In this document: positions 26,007-34,600 of the stretch, one piece after another
Position numbering within the stretch: position 1 is the first letter of the stretch
How the letters are laid out: the number at the start of each line of letters is the position of its first letter
Assembly: GCA_003522085.1 (NCBI GenBank)
Contig: DPGI01000009.1
Span: 145,653-209,652 of the forward strand
From: Clostridiales bacterium
Lineage (GTDB): Bacteria; Bacillota; Clostridia; Christensenellales; UBA1242
Direction of reading: 5' to 3'
Length of the DNA stretch: 64,000 nucleotides
The notes under the pieces: generated by a model
The model's input: the letters and a program-made list of their open reading frames with translations, nothing else
Told to the model about the DNA's origin: nothing
The model's database searches: none
Program-made: the position numbers and the translations under genes

Positions 26007-26038
26007 CTAACACTTCCAATTGGGGTGTTAGTTTTTTG
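26007..26038 (+). terminator. Promoter-proximal hairpin with T-run before rpmG (possible attenuator)
   Basis: CTAACAC (26007-26013) and GTGTTAG pair around a CC-AATT-GG core, followed by TTTTTT. It has terminator form but sits directly after the promoter, at the 5' end of the nascent RNA. It may end read-through from upstream, stabilise the 5' end, or attenuate the operon. Confidence 0.55.
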
Positions 26039-26054
26039 TTAGGAGAAAATAATT

Positions 26055-26216
26055 ATGGCAGCACCAAAACGTAAAGATATCACTCTTGCATGCACAGAAT
26101 GCCAAGAGAGAAACTATGCTACATCAAAGAACAGCACTGCAAATCCTGAAAGAATTGAAATCAAAAAATTCTGCCCAAGATGCGGAAAAAGAACTGTTCA
26201 TAAAGAAACAAAATAA
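26055..26216 (+). CDS. rpmG: 50S ribosomal protein bL33 (zinc form)
   Basis: 53 aa: MAAPKRKDITLACTECQERN..., then KFCPRCGKRTVHKETK. Two CxxC pairs give the zinc-binding version. AGGAG lies 8 nt before the ATG. Upstream of secE-nusG, as in Bacillus. Confidence 0.96.
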   Translation: MAAPKRKDITLACTECQERNYATSKNSTANPERIEIKKFCPRCGKRTVHKETK

Positions 26217-26236
26217 TTTTAAGCAGGAGAGAGAAT

Positions 26237-26626
26237 ATGTCTAAGAAAAAAAACTTAGAACAAGAAGTTTTAATTTCTGAAACTGAAGAAACCACAGACG
26301 CTGTTGTTGTTACTGACGAGAGCGAAGTTAAGCCTGCAAAAGAAGAAGAAGAAAAAGTTTCGAAAAACAGCAAGCAAGAAAACAAGTCGAAAGATGACAA
26401 ATCTAAAAACAAAAAAGACAAAAAGCCTAAAGAAAAAGGCAAGTTTAAACGCAAAGCCAGAGAAACAATGAGCGAACTTAAAAAAGTTACTTGGCCAAGT
26501 TTTGGTGAAGTTTGCAAAAAGACGGGAATTGTTTTGTCAGTAGTTGTTGTGTTTGGTTTGGTTTTGTTTGGACTTGATGCCCTTCTCGGATTTTTGTTTG
26601 GTCTTTTGACTAAGGGAGGAAAATAG
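26237..26626 (+). CDS. secE: Preprotein translocase subunit SecE with acidic/basic N-terminal extension
   Basis: 129 aa. The conserved SecE block is at the end: ETMSELKKVTWPSFGEVCKK, then one membrane helix (about 95-120). Minimal SecE is about 60 aa, so residues 1-70 are an added low-complexity head, first acidic then very Lys-rich. SD AGGAG upstream; it ends directly at the nusG start. Confidence 0.92.
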   Translation: MSKKKNLEQEVLISETEETTDAVVVTDESEVKPAKEEEEKVSKNSKQENKSKDDKSKNKKDKKPKEKGKFKRKARETMSELKKVTWPSFGEVCKKTGIVLSVVVVFGLVLFGLDALLGFLFGLLTKGGK

Positions 26627-27238
26627 ATGGAAGAAAACGAAGTTTTTGATGAACAAACACCAGTTGAAGAAAATGCAACAGAAGTTGTAGAAGACAAAAT
26701 TGCAGATCCATCAAAATCTAAAGATGCAAAATGGTATGCTCTTCACACATTTTCAGGTTATGAAAACGTAGCAAAAGAAAACCTTGAAACAGTTGTTACA
26801 AAATTTGGGCTTCAAAATCGTATTTTTGACATTATTATTCCTATGGAAAGTGTTGTCGAAGAAAAAAATGGCAAGAAAAAACTTGTAGAGCGCAAAAGTA
26901 TGCCATGCTACATCTTTGTAAAGATGATTTATGGCGATGACCTTTGGCACAATGTTACAAGAACACGTGGCATTACAGGTTTTGTAGGACCAAACGGACG
27001 TCCTCTTGCGCTTACTGAAGAAGAAGTAAGAAAGAATAAACTTGAAAAAATTAAAGTTGAAGCAAATCTTCAAATTGGCGACAAAATTGAAGTTATCGAT
27101 GGACCTTTGGAAGGAACAATCGGACAAGTTCAATCTGTTGACGCTGAAAACGGCATTGCAACTGTTTTGGTTGAAATGTTTGGAAGAGAAGCTCCGGTTG
27201 ACCTTGATTACACTCAAATGAGAAAAATCGAACTTTAA
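26627..27238 (+). CDS. nusG: Transcription termination/antitermination factor NusG
   Basis: 203 aa with a 30-residue acidic head before the NGN domain (AKWYALHTFSGYENVAKENL ... HNVTRTRGITGFVGP) and a C-terminal KOW domain (GDKIEVIDGPLEGTIGQVQS). It couples RNA polymerase to ribosomes or Rho. Immediately follows secE. Confidence 0.96.
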   Translation: MEENEVFDEQTPVEENATEVVEDKIADPSKSKDAKWYALHTFSGYENVAKENLETVVTKFGLQNRIFDIIIPMESVVEEKNGKKKLVERKSMPCYIFVKMIYGDDLWHNVTRTRGITGFVGPNGRPLALTEEEVRKNKLEKIKVEANLQIGDKIEVIDGPLEGTIGQVQSVDAENGIATVLVEMFGREAPVDLDYTQMRKIEL

Positions 27239-27360
27239 TCCAAAACAAATTTGGTATTTCGCAAGCATCGCTTGCTTTAAATACACAAAGGCACAGCCTT
27301 TGATTAAAAATGTGGCAGAGCGCGCTGCAACCGCTCAAAACGACCACAAAGGAGGATAAA
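27239..27360 (+). other. Structured rplK leader
   Basis: Two hairpins lie between nusG and rplK: GCAAGC/GCTTGC flanked by GTATTT/AAATAC (about 27254-27283), and AAGGCacaGCCTT (about 27289-27301). The upstream region of rplK-rplA is where L1 autoregulatory sites occur in many bacteria. Whether these hairpins mimic the L1 rRNA site cannot be decided by eye. Confidence 0.45.
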
Positions 27361-27792
27361 ATGGCAGCAGTAAAAAAGATTGGCGCAGTTGTTAAACTTC
27401 AACTCCCAGCCGGTAAAGCCACACCTGGACCTCCAGTAGGATCATCACTTGGTCCTCATGGAATCAACATCGCGGCATTTACCAAAGAATTCAACGAGAA
27501 GACAGCTTCTCAAGCGGGCTTGATCATCCCAGTAGTTATCACTATCTACCAAGACAGATCATTTACTTTCGTTTTGAAAACCCCACCTGCAGCAGTTCTT
27601 ATTAAGAAAGCTTTAGGTCTTGACAAGGGTTCAGCAAAACCAAACAAAACAAAAGTCGGAAATCTCACAAAAGCACAAGTTCGTGAAATTGCAGAGCAAA
27701 AAATGCCTGACCTCAACGCTGCAAGCATTGAAGCAGCTATGAGCATGATCGAAGGTGCTGCACGCAGCATGGGCGTTACAATCAGCGAATAA
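27361..27792 (+). CDS. rplK: 50S ribosomal protein uL11
   Basis: 143 aa from the ATG after GGAGG; longer in-frame starts lie before the SD and are rejected. Pro-rich N-domain LPAGKATPGPPVGSSLGPHG and C-domain rRNA-binding segment ending SMGVTISE. Forms the GTPase-associated stalk base. Followed by rplA after 11 nt. Confidence 0.97.
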   Translation: MAAVKKIGAVVKLQLPAGKATPGPPVGSSLGPHGINIAAFTKEFNEKTASQAGLIIPVVITIYQDRSFTFVLKTPPAAVLIKKALGLDKGSAKPNKTKVGNLTKAQVREIAEQKMPDLNAASIEAAMSMIEGAARSMGVTISE

Positions 27793-27803
27793 GGAGAAGG
27801 AAA

Positions 27804-28487
27804 ATGAGAAAAGGTAAAAGAATGACTCTTGCTCTTTCTACTTATGACAAAACAAACGCTTATACTGTAAGCGAAGCATTTGATCATATGCTTGAAACTG
27901 CAAAAGCTAAATTTGATGAAACAGTTGAACTCCACGTTAAACTTGGCGTAGACGGAAGAAACGCTGACCAACAAGTAAGAGGCGTTGTTGTTCTTCCTCA
28001 CGGAACAGGAAAAAGCGTTAGAGTGTTAGTAATCGCAAAAGGTGACAAAGCTGATGAAGCTCTTGCCGCTGGTGCTGACTTTGTTGGCGCTGAAGAAATG
28101 GTTGCAAAAATCCAAGGTGGATGGCTTGATTTTGATGTCTGCATCACAACACCTGATATGATGGGCGTTGTAGGCCGTGTAGCTAGAGTTCTCGGACCTA
28201 AAGGCTTGATGCCAAACCCAAAGAGCGGAACAGTTACTATGGACGTTAAAAAGGCTATTAACGACGTTAAAGCTGGTAAAGTTGAATACAGACTTGACAA
28301 AACAAACAACGTTCACGTTATCCTTGGTAAAGTAAGCTTTGGAAAAGATAAACTTGTTGAAAACTATCAAACAATCATTGAAGCATTGCAAAAAGCTAAA
28401 CCAGCTGCAGCAAAAGGACAATATTTCAAAAATATTTCAATTTGCTCAAGCATGGGCCCTGGCGTAAAAATTGTTTCTATTGGATAA
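27804..28487 (+). CDS. rplA: 50S ribosomal protein uL1
   Basis: 227 aa, normal length: VELHVKLGVDGRNADQQVRG, VLGPKGLMPNPKSGTVTMDV and a C-terminal FKNISICSSMGPGVKI. Binds the mobile L1 stalk and usually represses its own operon. The operon ends here: rplJ-rplL, which usually follow, are absent and a terminator comes at once. Confidence 0.97.
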   Translation: MRKGKRMTLALSTYDKTNAYTVSEAFDHMLETAKAKFDETVELHVKLGVDGRNADQQVRGVVVLPHGTGKSVRVLVIAKGDKADEALAAGADFVGAEEMVAKIQGGWLDFDVCITTPDMMGVVGRVARVLGPKGLMPNPKSGTVTMDVKKAINDVKAGKVEYRLDKTNNVHVILGKVSFGKDKLVENYQTIIEALQKAKPAAAKGQYFKNISICSSMGPGVKIVSIG

Positions 28488-28502
28488 GATAATTTTTAAA
28501 TA

Positions 28503-28535
28503 AAAAACACCTTACAATGTAAAGTGTTTTTTTAT
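28503..28535 (+). terminator. Terminator of the rplK-rplA operon
   Basis: AAAACAC / GTGTTTT with inner CTTAC/GTAAAG pairing, followed by T-run. Confidence 0.8.
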
Positions 28536-28588
28536 GTTTGTTTATTTGACAAAAACCCAGCAATAAAAATTTTACAAATGAAACAATA

Positions 28589-28624
28589 AGAAAAAAACCG
28601 ACTAAGCTCAAAGTCGGTTTTTTG
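28589..28624. terminator. Terminator of the giant surface-protein gene
   Basis: AAAAAACCGACT / AAGTCGGTTTTTT dyad 12 nt past the stop codon on the minus strand; T-runs on both strands make it bidirectional. Confidence 0.85.
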
Positions 28625-28634
28625 TTTGATTAGA

Positions 28635-31600
28635 TTATTTTACTTTAATCTTCTTTCTAAGTTTGATGATTACAACAACAACGATTATTGCTCCAACTGC
28701 GCCGATGCAGATTGCTGCGATGGCCCATGCGTTGAGAGGTTCGTTTTTGATTACTTTATAACTATAAAGCAAGTTGCCACTTGTTGATCTGACTGTAATA
28801 AAGTAAGTTCCGGTTGTTGAGATTGGTTGTGTAACTGTGCCGATAGTTGCGATTGTGTCTGCATTGATTTCAAATTGTTGAGAACCAATGGTGATTACGC
28901 ATTCACCGACTGCTTCAAATACTCTTTCAGCGTTGAATGATACGTCGATGTTTTTGCTTGTTGCTTCACCTTCTGTCACTGAAACTGAAATTGGAACTGT
29001 GCTGGTGTTTACCCAGTAACTAAAACTAAAATCAGTTGTAGCAGTGTAGTCGGTGCGGTTTAACGCTTTTGTTGTGCAGATTGTAATTGTGTATCTTCCA
29101 ACACCGGTCAAACTGTCTAAGAATGATGTTGTAAAGTGTTTCAAATATTCTTTGTTGTTTATGATTACGGTTTGATAAACATCTTTGAACGCTTGTTTAA
29201 GTTGTCCGTTTTCATCTCTTGTGATGTCGCCAAGGTTGTCTTTAACGATTGACTTGATGTAGTAACCATCAAATGGCGCGTATTCAAATGAATATCTAGA
29301 TTCTTCAGGGTTTACGATTGTGAAGTTGTAAATTTCTTCTCTGATTGGCACGCCAGTTGTGCTTGTTGCTGAGAAGTAAACACTGTAATATCCAGGCATT
29401 TCAAAAGTGAAGGTCTTTGTTGTTGCATTAAATTTGAAGTCGGTGAATTCTTGTCCATTTCGTGTTGCTGTGATCATGCTTTGACCACTTCCGACAGATT
29501 GTGCCGTATAGTATTCTTCGGTTTTTAACAGTGTTAATTCAACTTTTTTGTTAAACACGCCTTTTTGAATAGGGTCTGTTGTGTGGGTTACGCCGTCTGT
29601 GTCTGTGTAAGTCATTGTAAAGGCTACATCTTTTAAGAATATCAATTTAAGAGTTCCAGACGCTTGTGATGTTCCTGCTGCAAACACTTGTCTGTTTCCT
29701 GCAATATCTGAAAGTGAAATTGTGTATGTTCCAGATGTTGTAAGTTCGACATATCTGTAAGTTTTGTTTGCTTTTCCGCTTTCTGATGAAACTATTTCTT
29801 CGGTTTTTGTTTCGATAGGGTAAGCAACACCATCTTTAAGAATTGAAATTTTAATAAGGTTGTTTGCGATGCCGTATGAGTTGGAGAAGATAAGTTTTAC
29901 AGAACTTAATGCAGAATCATTTTTGTCAGCCGCTGCAGTGATGCTGCTTGATGTAAGCATATCTATTTGGTCGGCTGAGTTGAATGTAAAGTATGCTTCG
30001 CTTACAGGTTGTGATGTAGGAGGGATGAAGGTGATGAAGACTGTTCTGTTAAATGGGCTAGTTCCCGGTTTAACGGTTTCGGTTTCGCTGTAGTTGTAAA
30101 CGCGATATCCGATTGTAAACACGCCTTCGCCTTCGGCTTCTTTAATAGAAGTTGGTTGAACTTTAACGTTTTGATAATTGTTTGGAACAATTTGAACAAG
30201 TGAAGCTGATGTGTTGTAGTTTACGTTTACTATGTAGTATTCAGAATATTCTGTTCCTCTGTAGTAATAGTAAGAACCTGCTTTTTCAACTTGTTTTCCA
30301 TTGTTTGTTACGCGATAGAATTCGGTTGCAGAATCAAGTATTTCAAGTTTGTAAAGACTGTATTCGTTGGTCAATACTGAATCATAACTGATTAAGAAGT
30401 AATAAACTCCGCTTTCAGTAAATGATGTTCCGCTCTTTACAACTGTCCAGCCGCTGCTTTCACCACCTTCTTTATAGTAGTATGCGGTGAATGGATAGTC
30501 AAACGATTCAGAATTTGAATATGTGAATGTAACTGAACTTGCAAATGTTGAGCCTGAACGTGAAATTGTATATACGCGATTGTTGATTGTGATTCTTTGA
30601 ACGGTTGTGTCGGTAAGTGTTGCATCTGTGATGTTTTCGCCATAGTTATCACTAAGTTTAAAGTATGATTCAAGTGTTTCATCTGTTTGTGGAAGCATAT
30701 TGTAAATGTGGAAGTAAACCGTTTTTACATATTTGCTGTCGTCAACGTTGTTTGGCGAGTCTTCGTCATATTCATAAACGTCGATCTTGTATTTGTTGTT
30801 GATAAGTCCGCCGCTAGGGTTTGAGAATGTCATCGTTGTAAGATTTACTCTTGAGTAACCATATTCGGTGGTTGGCGCCCAAACGTTTCCGTCCCATTTA
30901 AACACTTTCAAAGTGTGAACAGTGTCGTTGTATGAGAATCTTAAATCAACAGGGCTGATGTAATATGTTTGCGCTTCGTGTCCGGTCGTTGCGTCGTTGA
31001 TAAGTGCTGTATACATATTGCCTGAGCTTTCGATTTCGTTGTAAAGGTTTTGCCCATAAACGTGAACGATTTTTGTTGTGTTTCCAAAGTTGTCAACGAT
31101 TTCATATTTAATCTTTGAGTTTGGATTTGGAAGAGTGATGAATGTGAAGTTAAGTCTTGAAAGTGTTTGATCGGCAGTTGCTACGATTGTGTCGTTGTCG
31201 TATTTGCTCCAATTTGCAAGATAAGCATAACTTGAATTCAGGTTTGCAAGAGTATTTGGATCATTTTGTGCCGAGTAAACTTGATTTCCGTTGTAAACGG
31301 TAACTTTAACAGGATATACACTGTTTGAATAGCCAATCGAAATGTATTCTTGTGCAGTTGAATCTGCAAGGTAAGTGTTGAGTGATGCGCCGTCAAGCAA
31401 CGTCAATTTGATGTTTGCAAATGATCCATCTGCGGCGTTTGAAATAGCAATATTGATTGGCGTGGTTGAAGAACTAAACGAAGCGAAAATTGCATTGAGA
31501 GAAACGATTTCTGCGTTTTGTCCAGCAAGTCTGTATGCTTGTCCGTTTTCAAGCCATGGGGTTAACATATAAAGTGAACCGTTGATGTTAAGTTCAAGCC

Positions 31601-34600
31601 ATCTGTCACCCATAAAGTTGAGTTTTTCAACAGAGAATGTTGTTGAAGAATAGATGTTGAGAAGATTTGTAAGTATTTGCTTATCAAATACATATTTGTC
31701 GGTTTTGCCGTCGGTGTAGTGCAGGCCTTGTGAAAATTCTTGTATTTCGTTTCCTTGGTCATCGATTGTATCTGTCATGCCTTCTGCGGCTGTATATTTG
31801 TGAACGAGATAGATTGTCAGGTTTCCAGCAAGATCTTGTTCTACAATTTCAAAATATCCAGACTCTTGAGTTGGAGTTCCGTTTACGATTTCGTTGTATT
31901 TTGATGCAGCAAAGTTGTCATAACTTGTTTCAGTGAATGTTCCTGAATATGGATCTTCATTAAGAAGTTTATAGTATGCTGCGATTGTATCGCCACGATA
32001 GTTTGCGCCAAGTGTGTTGTTGGTTTCAACCATAGTTTTGAGAGCAGTGAAGAAATCGTCAGAAACTTGATAAGCATAATATTTTAAGTAGCCAACATTT
32101 TTTGAAATGTTGTATGCGGCTTCGTCTGCTGTTTTAACAGATTTGCCTTCGATGTTGTAATAATTTCTAAGATTTGATTCATCAAGTGGGATAGCATCGT
32201 TTGTGAATGCTGAAAGCTTTGCAATAAGCGATCCAACTGTTTCGTAAGATGCTTTTTTGTCGATCACAATAGTTTTTGTTGTTTTTTGATAGTATTCATC
32301 ATTGTGACCTTCGAATTGCATTGTGAGTGAGAATTTGTCATCGTTGCTGTAAATGCCTAATTTGTCAAAGTTTACAGCAAGATAATTCATTTTGCCTGAT
32401 CTAGTAAATTCAAGTGCAGACACAAGGGTCGCGTTAGAATTTTCTGTTGTTATTTCATATCCGCCGTTTGCTGCAGTCGTGATTGAAATTATGTCAGAGA
32501 ATTGATTTTGCGACTTTGTGATTGTTACTTCAATTTTTGTTTTATCAATTTTTGCAATGTAACGATCGTCAGTGTCTTCTTTCCATGAAATGGTTGCTGA
32601 TTTTTCATTTGTGTAATAGTTTGCTTGGTCAAGAGTGTTAAGTTCTTTTCCTGATGCGCTGATGTTAAACTCAGGGGTAGATGATTCGATTGTAAAAGCA
32701 AACTTATAATTTTTACGGAAGTTGTTTGTTGAGTTTGAGTCTGAATAGTAGCCTTGAGTGATAGTTACAATGTATGACCCTGGTTTTGAGAAGTTTTTAA
32801 CAGCGGCGCCGTTGCTGTCGACAAATGCCAAGAATCCATTTTCTCCAGCGGTTGAAGTATAAACTTCAGTTTCAGATGCGCCTGTTGCAAGAAATTCGAT
32901 TGATGCAACAATTTGATAAGGAGTGATAATTGATGTTTGTCTAAAGTTTTCGTCATTATCAAAATAAGTAAGGTCGTTGTTTAAAATGTTTTTGATGAAA
33001 ACTTGTTCGTCTGCATCAATGTCGTCTTCGTTAGTTATTGTATATTTCACTTCAGGGATATATAATTTTACAGGAAGTTTGTTTGTCTTTAATGAAGTTG
33101 TAACGCTTGTGTCGTTGTCGCTCCAGTTATTGTTGTTTGCGGTATACAAGCTGTCACCTGAGTTGATTCCGTTGTTGTAATAAGGGAAAGATACTGAAAT
33201 AACACCTTCTGGCAAGTTTTTGTCGTCATACATGTTAATCAAGATGTCGCCGCCAATGATACTTTCAAGTGATGGGCCAACAGAAACGTTAGTCGTTGCG
33301 GATTCTGAAAGAGTCACATCAGGTATTAAAAGCTTGAAGTTAAAGTCTTTGCTTACATTGTTTTCGAATATTGCAAAAACCTGATAGTCGTTAACACCAA
33401 ACATTTCGATTGGTCTGATTCCCCCATCTGTTATCTCGCAGTTGGCATCGCTTATTTTTGGTGAGCCATCAGCAGGGGTAATAATTACAATATTGCCGTA
33501 AGTTTGTGCCGTGTAAGCAGTGGTTGTTCCGCCATTTATTGTGTATTCTTTTTTGATGCTTTCAGCGCTGATTGTTTCTGGAGCGGTGATTACGCCATAT
33601 CGGTCAACAATCGCGGTGAGTTTTCTTTCGAAATAGTCGAAGATGTCGATTGTGTATCCTTCGCCTGTTTTGTAAGTTCTTGTAAGAATATATTTTCCGG
33701 CTACTGTGATTTCTTTGTCGATGTTGATTTCTTTTTCGACAATCGATTCATTTGCTCCGTCAATGCTTAAATCATATATAACATTTTCGAAAAGTGGGTT
33801 AGTAGAAAGTGTTTTATAGAATGCAAAGTATGGAGTTTTGTTTGCGTCAAGTTTTGTGACTACTTTGGTTTCGTATGGATAGAATGACAATGTTACTTTG
33901 TCAACCTGTGTGATTGTGCTGCTTCCTGCATTTCCAATGGTTGGTTGGAATGAAACATAAAGCTTTTTATCAACTGAAGTAGGGTTGAAGTAACTTGATT
34001 TTTTGTTGTAGCCAGTTGGGTTTCCGTCTTCTAATATTTCATCGATTCTAGCAAATGAAGCATCTGTAAGTGTTGTTTGCAAGGTGCTGTCTTCTTTGTA
34101 GTAAACTTGCATTTGTGAAGAATCGCTTGTCACTCTGATATATTGGAAACTTGAAGCATAGCGAAGGAATTTTTGATCTTGTGAAAGGTGTGCGCCTTTT
34201 GTGTTTGATGCGTCTCTGATGTAGAATATATATGTTCCTTCCATGTCAACAAAAGGCATTTTTGATGCGGCTTTTCCGTTGATGTAGCATACGCCGTTTG
34301 TGATTGTTGCTGTTACACTTTCGCCTTTAAGTGAAGTAAGTGAAAGTGAACCAGATTGTCCGTAATAATATTGATAGCCAGTTTCGGTTGCCAGCATATA
34401 AATATCAGCTGAGTATAAGATGTTTCCATCTATGTAAGTTATGCCGCCACTTTGAGTAGCGTCAACAAGTTCTCTTTCGCCTGATTCACCGGCAGTCATT
34501 GTGAGATATTGTGATGCGTTTGAAGTTGAAAGATAATATTTTACTTGTTCTGCATTTAAGGTGTAATGAATAGTGTATGAGAATTGAATATCTTTTTGCG

